Assembly (NCBI GenBank): GCA_963829995.1
Contig: CAWHKW010000031.1
Span: 453,229-517,228, forward strand
Reading direction: 5' to 3'
DNA: 64,000 nt
Origin: JACCZX01 sp963829995
Lineage (GTDB): Bacteria > Pseudomonadota > Gammaproteobacteria > Burkholderiales > Burkholderiaceae_F
Below the pieces are notes generated by a model. The model was not told where the DNA came from. It saw only the letters and a program-made list of their open reading frames with translations, and did not search any database. Position numbers and translations under genes: made by a program. Shown here piece after piece: positions 38,999-48,265 of the stretch; within the stretch, counting starts at the first letter, position 1; the number at the start of each line of letters is the position of its first letter.

Positions 38999-39009
38999 GA
39001 GGAGTAACT

Positions 39010-40009
39010 ATGTACACCCAGGCGATGGACATTCCGTCCGGCGACCGCGACGAAGCGCTCGGTTAAGACTGATGAGCAATATGAGGCCGAATTCGAAGCC
39101 AAGCTCGCGCGCGGCGACTTCATCGAACCGAAGGACTGGATGCCCGAGCGCTATCGAAAGACGCTGATCCGGCAGATCAGCCAGCACGCGCACTCGGAGA
39201 TTGTCGGCATGCTGCCAGAAGGCGGCTGGATCACCCGTGCCCCGACTCTCGAGCGCAAGTGCATCCTGCTGGCCAAGGTGCAGGATGAAGCCGGCCACGG
39301 CATGTATCTGTATTCAGCCGCAGAAACCCTCGGCGTGTCACGCGACGAGTTGATCGAAGCTTTGCACACTGGCAAGGCCAAGTATTCGTCGATCTTCAAC
39401 TACCCGACCAAGACATGGGCCGATATCGGCGTCGTCGGCTGGCTGGTCGATGGCGCGGCGATCATGAATCAGATTCCATTGACACGCTGCTCGTACGGGC
39501 CGTACGCACGCGCGATGATTCGCGTGTGCAAGGAAGAGTCGTTTCATCAGAGACAGGGTTACGACCTGCTGCTGACCTTGATGAAGGGCTCGGAGGATCA
39601 GCGTGCGATGGTGCAGGATGCCGTTAACCGCTGGTGGTGGCCGTCGCTGATGATGTTCGGCCCGCACGACAGCGAATCGACCCACAGCGGCGACTCGATG
39701 AAGTGGGGCATCAAGCGCATCAGCAACGACGAGCTGCGGCAGAAGTTCGTCGACGCCACGGTGCCGCAAGCGCAACTGCTGGGCGTAACGCTGCCCGATC
39801 CCGATCTGAAGTTCGACGACGCGACGGGTCACTGGACCTTCGGACCGATCGACTGGAACGAATTCTGGAACGTCGTCAACGGCAAGGGCCAGTGCAATGA
39901 GGAGCGCCTGGCCGACCGCATCAGGGCTTGGGAAGACGGCGCGTGGGTGCGCGAAGCGGCGCTGGCACACGCGCACAGAAAGCGCCATCGCGATTGCGTA
40001 GCGGCATGA
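39010..40009 (+). CDS. paaA: Phenylacetyl-CoA epoxidase subunit PaaA, frameshifted near the N-terminus
   Basis: The di-iron catalytic subunit, about 332 residues after correction. The normal start MYTQAMDIPSGDRDEA is followed by a frame break near 39058; the next frame continues SVKTDEQYEAEFEAKLARGD into FIEPKDWMPERYRKT and the whole enzyme. Iron ligands are seen in KVQDEAGHGMYLYS and KEESFHQRQGYDL. The AGAGGAGTAACT site supports the ATG at 39010. One extra base explains the break. As the rest is perfectly conserved, this is probably a sequence error. A start at 39140 alone would remove about 44 residues. Confidence 0.92.
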
Positions 40010-40143
40010 CGACGCAAGCACGGCGCCTTTCGAATGGGGGTTCCAAGGGGGCAGCCGCCCCTTTGCATCTTCATACTGCCCTGCGGCCAGTCGCCACACC
40101 GAAGCTGCGGTCGCAGCGGTAGAAACAAGAGGGAGAAGGAAAA

Positions 40144-40437
40144 GTGTCCAGCAATCGCCGCGACTGGCCTTTATGGGAAGTCTTTATCCGCAGCCGCAAC
40201 GGCCTGGATCACAAGCATTGCGGCAGCGTTCATGCGGCCGACCCTTCGATGGCCCTGAAAAATGCGCGCGATGTGTTCACTCGGCGCATGGAAGGGGTCA
40301 GTGTGTGGGTCGTTCGCGCCGACGACATCGTTGCGAGCGATCCGGATGCGAAGCCAGAAATGTTCGATCCCGCCGAAGACAAGATCTACCGGCATCCGAC
40401 GTTCTATACGTTGCCGGATGAAGTCAATCACATGTGA
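40144..40437 (+). CDS. paaB: Phenylacetyl-CoA epoxidase subunit PaaB
   Basis: A 97-residue protein from a GTG with an upstream GGGAGAAGGAAA site. The family pattern WPLWEVFIRSRNGLDHKHCG, ...VHAADPSMALKNARDVFTRR is clear. PaaB bridges PaaA/PaaC units of the multicomponent epoxidase. It is separated from paaA by an unusual 134-base gap that contains no gene; most other paa genes here touch or overlap. paaC overlaps its stop. Confidence 0.94.
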   Translation: MSSNRRDWPLWEVFIRSRNGLDHKHCGSVHAADPSMALKNARDVFTRRMEGVSVWVVRADDIVASDPDAKPEMFDPAEDKIYRHPTFYTLPDEVNHM

Positions 40438-41198
40438 TGGCAGCATCGATGTCCGTGGAGAACGAAGCTCGGCTTGAATATGTGCTTCGCATCGCCGACT
40501 CTTCGTTGATTCTTGGCCATCGGCTCTCCGAATGGTGCGGTCACGGCCCGGTGATCGAGGAAGACATCGCGCTGACTAACGTGGCGCTTGATCTGATCGG
40601 TCAGGCGCGTTCGCTGTATGCATACGCCGGTGCAATAGAGGGCCGAGGCCGAAGCGAGGATCAGCTTGCGTTCGAGCGTAACGAAAGCGAGTTCCGCAAC
40701 GTCACGATCGCCGAGCTGCCGAACGGTGACTACGGTTTCACGATCCTGCGTAATTTTCTGTTCCTCGCGTTTCAGCGCGAGCTGTGGGCAGCGCTTCAGG
40801 CGTCCTCCGAAGTTCGATTCTCCGAGATTGCGCGCAAGAGCCTGACCGAAACCCGGTATCACGTGCAGCACGCATCGGATTGGGTAATTCGGCTGGGCGA
40901 CGGCACCGACGAATCGCATGCGCGTATGCAGCGCGCGCTCGACGCGCTGTGGCCGTATACCGCGGAATTTTTCAGTGCATCGGCGATCGACGATACCGAC
41001 GCCGGCCCTGCATGGTCGGCGTTCGAAAGCGGATGGTTGTCCGCCGTTCGCCCGGTGCTCGATGTCGCCACGTTACAGATTCCGGGTCGAACCTCCTTTG
41101 TATCCCACGGCAAAGCGGGAATCCATAGCGAGCACATGACACCTTTGCTTGCGGAGATGCAGCATCTGCAGCGCGCCTACCCGAACTGCGACTGGTGA
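40434..41198 (+). CDS. paaC: Phenylacetyl-CoA epoxidase subunit PaaC
   Basis: A 254-residue structural partner of PaaA with the same helical fold but no di-iron centre. It has LILGHRLSEWCGHGPVIEED, NVALDLIGQARSLYAYA, RNFLFLAFQRELWAAL and the typical C-terminus LLAEMQHLQRAYPNCDW. The last four bases overlap the start of paaE. In most paa clusters paaD stands between paaC and paaE; here there is no room for it. Confidence 0.94.
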   Translation: MMAASMSVENEARLEYVLRIADSSLILGHRLSEWCGHGPVIEEDIALTNVALDLIGQARSLYAYAGAIEGRGRSEDQLAFERNESEFRNVTIAELPNGDYGFTILRNFLFLAFQRELWAALQASSEVRFSEIARKSLTETRYHVQHASDWVIRLGDGTDESHARMQRALDALWPYTAEFFSASAIDDTDAGPAWSAFESGWLSAVRPVLDVATLQIPGRTSFVSHGKAGIHSEHMTPLLAEMQHLQRAYPNCDW

Positions 41199-42262
41199 TG
41201 ACACCGAAATATCACAGTCTGCGCATTGCCGAGGTTCGGCCGGAGACGCCCGAGTGCATCAGCGTGAAGTTCGACCTTCCGCCCGAGCTCGAGTCCGAGT
41301 ATCGGTTTGTGCAAGGACAGCACATTGGATTGCGCGCCACGCTGGAAGGTGAAGAGTTGCGACGCTCGTACTCTATCTGTTCCGGTGTCGACGACAACGA
41401 GATTCGGGTCGCGATTAAGAAGGTCGGTGGCGGCAAATTTTCGCTTTGGGCCAACGAGGCGCTGAAGGCTGGCGATCAGATCGATGTGATGACGCCCGAG
41501 GGCCGGTTCTTCACAGCGCTCGATTCCGCAAAAGGCAAGCACTACGCCGCATTTGTCGCCGGCAGCGGAATAACGCCGGTGTTGTCGCTGATTCGCACGA
41601 CACTTGCGCGCGAGCCGAAGTCGCGTTTCACACTGGTGTACGGCAATCGGCGTCAGTCATCGGTGATGTTTCACGAAGCGCTCGAGGATGTGAAAGACCG
41701 CTATCTGACGCGCTTTCGCCTGTACAACGTTTTTTCGCGCGAAGCGCAGGAGGTCGAGCTGTTCAACGGTCGGATCGATGCCGCCAAGGTCAATCAGTTC
41801 CTCGAAACGCTGGTTCCGCCCGACACAATCGACGAGGCGTTCGTCTGCGGGCCGCTGACGATGATCGATGAAGTCGAGGTCGCGCTAGTCGCTGCCGGCG
41901 TACCTGCACAGCATGTGCATGTGGAGCGGTTCGGCATTCCGAGCGAGACCGCCCAGACGATCGATGACGCCGAAGCTGCACAGTCGCACATCGAGCTGAT
42001 AGTCGACGGCGTCAAGCGCGAAGTGGACTTTATGCCGGGGCAACACTCGATTCTTGACGCCGGCCGTGCCGCAGGCATCGATCTGCCGTTTTCATGCAAG
42101 GGCGGCATGTGCAGTACGTGCCGTGCCAAAGTGCTCGACGGGCAGGTAAAGATGGCGAAGAACTACGCTCTCGAGCCGCATGAAGTGGCGCAAGGTTTTG
42201 TGCTGACCTGCCAGTCTTACCCGCTGACCGACCGAGTCGTGATCTCGTACGACGCAAGATGA
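41195..42262 (+). CDS. paaE: Phenylacetyl-CoA epoxidase reductase PaaE
   Basis: A 355-residue flavo-iron-sulfur reductase that passes electrons from NADPH to PaaA. The N-terminal FAD domain has RRSYSICSG, the NAD(P) domain AAFVAGSGITPVLSLIR and VCGPLTMIDEVE, and a plant-type 2Fe-2S domain ends the protein (LPFSCKGGMCSTCRAKVLDG and a final Cys in VLTCQSYPL). It starts within the paaC stop (ATGA). Confidence 0.95.
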   Translation: MMTPKYHSLRIAEVRPETPECISVKFDLPPELESEYRFVQGQHIGLRATLEGEELRRSYSICSGVDDNEIRVAIKKVGGGKFSLWANEALKAGDQIDVMTPEGRFFTALDSAKGKHYAAFVAGSGITPVLSLIRTTLAREPKSRFTLVYGNRRQSSVMFHEALEDVKDRYLTRFRLYNVFSREAQEVELFNGRIDAAKVNQFLETLVPPDTIDEAFVCGPLTMIDEVEVALVAAGVPAQHVHVERFGIPSETAQTIDDAEAAQSHIELIVDGVKREVDFMPGQHSILDAGRAAGIDLPFSCKGGMCSTCRAKVLDGQVKMAKNYALEPHEVAQGFVLTCQSYPLTDRVVISYDAR

Positions 42263-42273
42263 GATAGCCCCTT

Positions 42274-42936
42274 ATGGCCAGAACAAAAGCCGCCAGCTTC
42301 GACACGCAGCGCGCAGCGATTCGCGATGCGGCGGCGCGTGAGTTTGCGGACAAGGGTTACGCCGCCGCAACGATCGCGGATATTGCGCGTACATGCGGCG
42401 TATCGAAGGCGTTGATGTATCACTATTACCGCGACAAGGAGCACCTGCTGGCCGACATCGCCGAAAGCTATATCGAGCGGCTGCAGGCGATCATCGATCA
42501 GGTGCGTGCCGAGTCGCTGCCGCCAGCCGCACACTTGCGGCGCCTGATCGAGCTGTTCATGGCCGAATACGAACACTCCGCGGCGCGCCACCGCGTTCTG
42601 GTGCAGGACGTCAAGTATCTGCAGCGAGCGCATCGGTCGCGCGTGCTGGCGAAGGAGCGCAAGGTCGTGCTGGGTTACGCCAATGTCGTCAAGAAGCTCG
42701 CGCCGCAGAGCGATCGCGACGACCTGATCAAGCCGTTGACGATGATGCTGTTCGGCATGATCAACTGGACGTTCACCTGGTTCAAGGAACGCGGTCCGTT
42801 GTCTTACGCGGACATGGCGCCGGTGGTTGCTGATCTATTTTTGGGCGGCATTGCGCGCGTGCGAGCCCCGGCGCAGACGCGCAAGCAACGTCCGCACGCA
42901 GACCGCGCTACCGCGGCCACCAGGGCGACTGCATGA
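42274..42936 (+). CDS. paaR: TetR-family transcriptional regulator PaaR
   Basis: A 220-residue TetR-type regulator. The N-terminal helix-turn-helix spans about residues 10-55 (ATIADIARTCGVSKALMYHY); the ligand domain follows. It lies inside the paa operon, directly before paaJ (four-base overlap) and 11 bases after paaE. TetR-type PaaR of Betaproteobacteria represses paa genes and is released by phenylacetyl-CoA. The palindrome at 36414-36431 is a likely target. The C-terminal 25 residues are Arg/Ala-rich and probably disordered. Confidence 0.9.
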   Translation: MARTKAASFDTQRAAIRDAAAREFADKGYAAATIADIARTCGVSKALMYHYYRDKEHLLADIAESYIERLQAIIDQVRAESLPPAAHLRRLIELFMAEYEHSAARHRVLVQDVKYLQRAHRSRVLAKERKVVLGYANVVKKLAPQSDRDDLIKPLTMMLFGMINWTFTWFKERGPLSYADMAPVVADLFLGGIARVRAPAQTRKQRPHADRATAATRATA

Positions 42937-44132
42937 ACGAAGTGTTTCTGTGCGACGGCGTGCGTACACCGTTCGGGCGTTACGGCGGTGGCTTGTCGGG
43001 TGTGCGAGTCGATGATCTTGCCGCGCTTCCGCTGAAGGCATTGGTGGCGCGCAATACGCGCGTCGATTGGGGTGCTGTCGACGACGTGTACTACGGGTGT
43101 GCCAATCAGGCGGGTGAAGACAATCGCAACGTCGCGCGCATGGCGGTGCTGCTTGCCGGCCTACCTGCCGACGTTCCTGCTGCGACGATCAATCGCCTGT
43201 GCGGCTCCAGCATGGATGCGGTGGGCATCTGCGCACGCGCGATTCGTGCGGGGGAAGCCGAGCTGATGATTGCGGGCGGCGTCGAAGGGATGTCGCGCGC
43301 GCCGTTTGTAATGCCGAAAGCCGATTCCGCGTTTTCGCGCAGCAACTCGGTGTTCGACACCACGCTGGGCTGGCGCTTCGTCAACGCGAAGATGAAGGCA
43401 CAGCACGGTATCGACTCGATGCCGGAAACCGCCGAGAACGTGGCGCAAGATTTCGCGGTAGCACGTACCGATCAGGACGCGTTCGCACTGCGCTCACAGC
43501 AGCGCTATTCGGCGGCGTTCGGACGCGGATTTTTCGACGGCGAGATCGTGGCCGTCACCATTCCGGGCAAGAAGGGCGACACCGTAGTAAGCAAGGATGA
43601 ACATCCGCGCGAGACCACGCTCGATGCGCTCGCCAACCTGAAAGGCGTCGTCAAGCCCGACGGCAGCGTGACCGCAGGCAACGCATCCGGCATCAATGAC
43701 GGCGCGGTCGCGCTCCTGATCGCTAGCGAGCGTGCCGTTGGCCAATTTGGATTGAGCCCGATGGCGCGACTGCGCGGCGTGGCTACGGCCGGCGTGCCGC
43801 CACGCATCATGGGAATCGGCCCGGCGCCGGCAACGCACAAGCTGCTCGAGCGTCACAAGCTGAAAATCGCGGACATCGACGTCATCGAACTCAACGAAGC
43901 GTTCGCCGCGCAAGCGCTGGCTGTGACGCGCCAACTGGGTCTGTCTGACGACGCGTCGAACGTCAACCCGAACGGGGGCGCTATCGCGCTTGGCCATCCG
44001 CTCGGCGCGTCGGGCGCGCGGATCGTTCTCACCGCAGCGCGCCAGCTCGCAGCGAGTGGTGGCCGCTACGCCGTGGCAACGATGTGCATCGGTGTGGGGC
44101 AGGGTATCGCCCTGCTTGTTGAAAAGGTCTAG
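42933..44132 (+). CDS. paaJ: Beta-ketothiolase PaaJ (3-oxoadipyl-CoA / 3-oxo-5,6-dehydrosuberyl-CoA thiolase)
   Basis: A 399-residue thiolase. The active-site Cys is in TINRLCGSSMDAV near residue 90, the His in NPNGGAIALGHPLGASGAR, and the second Cys in ATMCIGVGQG. Together with the PCAF/PAAJ-style N-terminus VFLCDGVRTPFGRYGG and the cluster context, this points to the last thiolysis of the phenylacetate pathway; beta-ketoadipate thiolase (PcaF) activity is also possible because the two share this family. It overlaps paaR. Confidence 0.92.
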   Translation: MNEVFLCDGVRTPFGRYGGGLSGVRVDDLAALPLKALVARNTRVDWGAVDDVYYGCANQAGEDNRNVARMAVLLAGLPADVPAATINRLCGSSMDAVGICARAIRAGEAELMIAGGVEGMSRAPFVMPKADSAFSRSNSVFDTTLGWRFVNAKMKAQHGIDSMPETAENVAQDFAVARTDQDAFALRSQQRYSAAFGRGFFDGEIVAVTIPGKKGDTVVSKDEHPRETTLDALANLKGVVKPDGSVTAGNASGINDGAVALLIASERAVGQFGLSPMARLRGVATAGVPPRIMGIGPAPATHKLLERHKLKIADIDVIELNEAFAAQALAVTRQLGLSDDASNVNPNGGAIALGHPLGASGARIVLTAARQLAASGGRYAVATMCIGVGQGIALLVEKV

Positions 44133-44194
44133 GTTTGATTAGATGCGTTTGCTTAGAGATGTGTTGGTACTGATTCGATAAACAGAGGAGACAA

Positions 44195-45346
44195 ATGAAA
44201 TCCACTATCAGAATGATCGCGGGCTTGGTCGCAGTACTCGGCACGAGCATCGCGGTTGCTCAGGACATCAAGGTCGGCGTCACACTGTCCGCCACCGGCC
44301 CAGCAGCATCGCTGGGTATCCCAGAGCGCAATACGTTCCCGCTGCTGCCACAAACCATTGGCGGGAAGAAGGTGAACTACATTGTGCTCGACGACGCATC
44401 AGATACGACGACTGCAGTACGCAACTCGCGCAAGCTGATCAGCGAAGACAAGGTCGACGTGCTGATCGGCTCGACGATTACGCCGAACTCGCTTGCAATG
44501 ATCGATGTTGCAGCCGAAGGGGAGACGCCGATGATCTCGATGGCGGCATCGAGCCGCATCGTCGACCCGGTTGATGCCAAGCGCCGCTGGGTGTTCAAAA
44601 CGCCGCAGAATGATCAGCAGATGGCGTTGGTCATCCTGGGGCACATGCTGGGTCAGGGGGTCAAGACGGTCGGCTTCATCGGATTTGCCGACGCCTACGG
44701 AGAAGGCTGGTGGACCCAGTTTTCCAATCTTGCCGAGGCGCGTGGAGTCAAAATCGTCGGCAACGAGCGCTATCAACGCGCCGACACGTCCGTCACCGGT
44801 CAGGTACTCAAGCTGGTCAGCGCCAAGCCGGATGCGATCTTGATCGCAGGCTCGGGAACACCAGCCGCGTTGCCGCAAAAAACTCTGAAAGAGCGCGGAT
44901 ACGCCGGCAAGATTTATCAAACTCACGGCGTGGCCAACAATGATTTCCTGCGCGTGTGCGGCAAAGATTGCGAAGGCACGTATCTACCTGCCGGCCCAGT
45001 CCTGGTCACCGAACAGTTGCCGAATGACCATCCGGTGAAGAAAAGCGCGACGGCGTACGTTACGGCGTATGAGGGCGCGCAAGGCAAGGGCAGCGTTTCG
45101 ACCTTCGGCGCGCACGCGTGGGATGTCGGCGTGCTGCTGCAGCGGGCGATTCCGGTCGCGCTGAAGAAGGGCCAGCCGGGGACCAAAGAGTTTCGTGTCG
45201 CGCTGCGCGATGCACTCGAAGGCGTAAAAAACGCGCCGGGTGCGCACGGCATCTTTAATATGAGTGCGACGGATCACCTTGGTCTTGACCAGCGAGCCGC
45301 GGTGATGATTCAGATCGTTGATGGCAAGTGGGTCATGCAGAAGTAA
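44195..45346 (+). CDS. Branched-chain amino acid-type ABC transporter substrate-binding protein
   Basis: A 383-residue periplasmic binding protein of the Leu/Ile/Val family (Peripla_BP_6 fold). It has a signal peptide (residues 1-21, ending AVAQD), then IKVGVTLSATGPAASLGIPE, and VDVLIGSTITPNSLAMI and SAKPDAILIAGSGTPAALPQ in the two lobes. The AGAGGAG site is strong. It stands 62 bases after paaJ and is followed by a terminator-like hairpin, then the membrane and ATPase genes. Members of this family near paa clusters often bind aromatic acids rather than amino acids; that use here is inference. Confidence 0.9.
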   Translation: MKSTIRMIAGLVAVLGTSIAVAQDIKVGVTLSATGPAASLGIPERNTFPLLPQTIGGKKVNYIVLDDASDTTTAVRNSRKLISEDKVDVLIGSTITPNSLAMIDVAAEGETPMISMAASSRIVDPVDAKRRWVFKTPQNDQQMALVILGHMLGQGVKTVGFIGFADAYGEGWWTQFSNLAEARGVKIVGNERYQRADTSVTGQVLKLVSAKPDAILIAGSGTPAALPQKTLKERGYAGKIYQTHGVANNDFLRVCGKDCEGTYLPAGPVLVTEQLPNDHPVKKSATAYVTAYEGAQGKGSVSTFGAHAWDVGVLLQRAIPVALKKGQPGTKEFRVALRDALEGVKNAPGAHGIFNMSATDHLGLDQRAAVMIQIVDGKWVMQK

Positions 45347-45373
45347 CCGAGATACGAGGCCAGTGACCACGAG

Positions 45374-45399
45374 GCCGCGACGTAGTCGCGGCTTTTTTT
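45374..45399 (+). terminator. Terminator-like hairpin between binding-protein and permease genes
   Basis: A perfect eight-base stem GCCGCGAC with loop GTA and its complement, followed at once by seven T. The livH-like ATG comes two bases after the last T. A leaky terminator here would let the binding protein be made in excess over the membrane parts. Confidence 0.88.
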
Positions 45400-45400
45400 C

Positions 45401-46438
45401 ATGAATTTCGACATCGCGCTGCTGCTCGCACAGGACGGCATCACCAACGGTGCTATCTATGCATTGCTTGCGCTGGCGCTTGTCCTCGCGTTTTCCGTGA
45501 CGCGTGTGATCTTCATACCGCAAGGTGAGTTCGTTGCATACGGCGCGCTGACACTGGTCGCGTTGCAGGCCGGCCGTCTGCCCGGGACGGTGGTCTTGTT
45601 GATGATTGCCGGGGGCCTGGTGACGCTCGCGGAGCTGATCACCGCATGGCGTAAGCGGCGCTGGCAACACGTACCGTCGATGCTTGCGCTCAACATTGTT
45701 TATCCGCTGGCGCTGTTCGGGTTGCTGATGCTGGTTCCGATGCAGGGCTGGCCGATGGCGGCGCAGGTCGCGCTGGCTCTGGCGATCATCGTGCCTATGG
45801 GGCCGATGCTGTATCGACTCGCCTATCAGCCGTTGGCCGAAGCGTCGGTGCTGATGTTGTTGATTGTGTCGGTGGCTGTACACGTGGTCATGGTCGGGCT
45901 TGGCTTGCTGGTGTTCGGCGCCGAGGGCGCGCGCACTCCCGCATTCTCGGACGGCACCGTCGCGCTCGGAACGCTCACTGCGAGCGCGCAATCTCTCTGG
46001 GTGATCGGCTGTTCGCTGCTGCTGATCGTCGCCTTCAGCGTGCTGTTCGATCGAACGGTGTACGGCAAGGCACTGCGCGCCACCGCGATCAATCGCCTCG
46101 GCGCGCGGCTGATGGGCATTCCAACCGAGTTTGCCGGCAAGCTGTCGTTCTTCCTGTGCGCACTGATCGGTGCGGTGTCGGGCATCCTGATCGCTCCGAT
46201 CACGACGATTTATTACGACACCGGCTTTCTGATCGGACTCAAAGGATTTGTCGCGGCGATCATCGGCGGCCTTGCGAGTTATCCGATCGCTGCGCTCGGC
46301 GCGCTGCTGGTCGGGTTGATCGAATCGTTTTCGTCGTTCTGGGCCAGCGCGTACAAGGAAGTGATCGTATTCACGCTGATCATTCCGGTGTTGCTATGGC
46401 GTTCGCTGCGCACGCATCACGTGGAGGACGACGAATGA
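45401..46438 (+). CDS. livH: Branched-chain amino acid-type ABC transporter permease (LivH type)
   Basis: A 345-residue inner-membrane permease starting MNFDIALLLAQDGITNGAIY, the usual LivH beginning. Several helices and the ATPase-contact loop (YGKALRATAINRLGARLMGI) are seen, and the C-terminal helices include FVAAIIGGLASYPIAALGAL. It has no normal ribosome site: the start lies right behind a hairpin and T run. It overlaps livM by ATGA. Confidence 0.92.
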   Translation: MNFDIALLLAQDGITNGAIYALLALALVLAFSVTRVIFIPQGEFVAYGALTLVALQAGRLPGTVVLLMIAGGLVTLAELITAWRKRRWQHVPSMLALNIVYPLALFGLLMLVPMQGWPMAAQVALALAIIVPMGPMLYRLAYQPLAEASVLMLLIVSVAVHVVMVGLGLLVFGAEGARTPAFSDGTVALGTLTASAQSLWVIGCSLLLIVAFSVLFDRTVYGKALRATAINRLGARLMGIPTEFAGKLSFFLCALIGAVSGILIAPITTIYYDTGFLIGLKGFVAAIIGGLASYPIAALGALLVGLIESFSSFWASAYKEVIVFTLIIPVLLWRSLRTHHVEDDE

Positions 46439-48265
46439 AGCTGCAAGCGAAGCCGGGCTGGTTCTCTGCGGCTCTGGTGCTGTGCCTGCTCATTGCACCG
46501 CTGGTGCTGTCCGAGTTCTCGATCACGTTGCTCAATTACATCGGGCTGGCGTCATTGGTCGTTCTCGGACTTGTGCTGCTGACGGGCGTTAGCGGCTTGA
46601 CCTCGTTCGGGCAGGCGGCGTTCGTTGGTCTCGGCGCGTATACAACGGCAGTGCTGACCACCTCGACCGCGCTGCCGAGCGGGCTTGCGTGGCTTGCGGC
46701 ATCGCCGTGGCTCGCACTGATCGCGGGGCTCCTGCTGACGGTTGCAGTAGCCGCCGCACTGGGCTTGATCACGCTGCGATTGTCCGGACACTATCTGCCG
46801 CTCGGAACGATCGCGTGGGGGATCAGCTTGTACTTCCTGTTCGGCACATCGGAGCTGCTGGGTGGGCATACCGGGCGCGGGGGGTTGCCCCCGATCTCGA
46901 TATTCGGCAAGTCGCTCGAATCCGGCCGCGAGATTTTTTATTTGATCTGGGCATTCGTGCTCGCTGCGGTGCTGACAACGCGCAACCTGCTTGACTCGCG
47001 CGAAGGCCGCGCGATCCGCGCGCTGAAAGGCGGTCGTGTGATGGCCGAGTCGATGGGTGTGAACACGTGGGCGTCGCGCATGATCGTGTTCGTGCTGGCG
47101 GCGATGATGGCGTGCGCGTCGGGTTGGCTGTACGCGCACATGCAGCGCTTTGTGAACCCGACGCCGTTTTCGCTGCACGCGGGGATCGAGTACCTGTTCA
47201 TGGCAGTCATCGGCGGTGCCAGCTTCGTTTGGGGCGCCGTCCTCGGATCGTCGGTGATTACCGTTTCCAACCAGTGGCTGCGCGACTGGCTGCCGCAGAT
47301 CGTGGGCCAGGCTGGAAACTATGAAACGATCGTGTTCGGCGTGCTGATGATCGTGATCCTGCAGCGCGCGCCCGACGGGCTCTGGCCCGCGATCACCAGG
47401 CGCGTTGTGTTGCGCGGAGCGCGCAGTTTCGTTGAGACGCAGCAATCGTCGCTCTCGCGCGATGCCATAGTGCGCAAGAATGAGATGCTGCTTGATGCGC
47501 AAAGCATCAGCAAACGGTTTGGCGGCTTGGTGGCCGTCGATCAGATGACTCTGAACGCCCGCGCCGGCGAAATCGTGGCGTTGATCGGACCGAACGGTGC
47601 CGGCAAGAGCACGGTGTTCAACGTCGTATCGGGTGTGCTGGACGCGACTTCCGGCGCGATTTCATTTCGTGGCCGCAGCATCGCGGGCCTCGCATCGCGC
47701 GATATCGCAAAGATGGGCTTGAGCCGCACGTTCCAGCACGTACGGTTGTTACCGCAGATGAGCGTGATCGACAATGTCGCGATCGGTGCGCATCGGCGCG
47801 AATATCCGGGCCTGGTGGCCGGCGCCGTCACCGGTGCGTGGCGGCTCGATCGCCGCAACGAATCCAGATTGTTGGCCGAAGCTGCGCGGCAAATCGAACG
47901 TGTGGGACTCTCCGAGCACATGCTTGACGCGGCCGGCTCGTTGCCGCTCGGCAAGCAGCGCACGCTCGAAATCGCGCGTGCGCTTGCGTCCGATCCCGCT
48001 CTGTTGCTGCTTGATGAGCCGGCGGCCGGCTTGCGCTATCTCGAAAAGCGATCACTGGCCGAGCTGCTGCGGAAACTGCGCGATGAAGGGCTCGGCATCC
48101 TGCTCGTCGAGCACGACATGGACTTTGTGATGGGTCTGGCGGACCGCGTCTACGTGATGGACTTCGGCCAGAAGATTGCCGAAGGCACGCCCGATCGAAG
48201 TACAGCGCGATCCGCGCGTCATCGAGGCGTACTTGGGTGGCGTCGATGAGCGGGATGCTGCGTGA
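46435..48265 (+). CDS. livM-livG: Fused ABC transporter permease and ATPase (LivM-LivG), frameshifted near the end
   Basis: About 609 residues. The LivM permease part (residues 1-330) includes LVLLTGVSGLTSFGQAAFVG and REGRAIRALKGGRVMAESMG. A short linker leads to the LivG ATPase from residue 345: GPNGAGKSTVFNVVSG (Walker A), LPLGKQRTLEIARAL (signature) and LLLLDEPAAGL (Walker B). LivM-LivG fusions are known in Betaproteobacteria. Near 48190 a CCC run seems to have one base too many. With CC the frame reads GTPIEVQRDPRVIEAYLGG and stops at 48263-48265, overlapping the livF start by GTGA; without this fix it ends at 48249 with an odd tail. Confidence 0.92.

Noticed and set aside
46156..46434. 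Upstream extension of the livM-livG frame
   Set aside because: It lies in another frame of livH and reads Arg/His-rich; the ATG at 46435 with ATGA overlap is the true start.
44984..47502. Minus-strand frames of more than 300 codons over livH and livM
   Set aside because: Composition (Arg, His, Gln) and lack of motifs show they are antisense shadows of membrane-protein genes.
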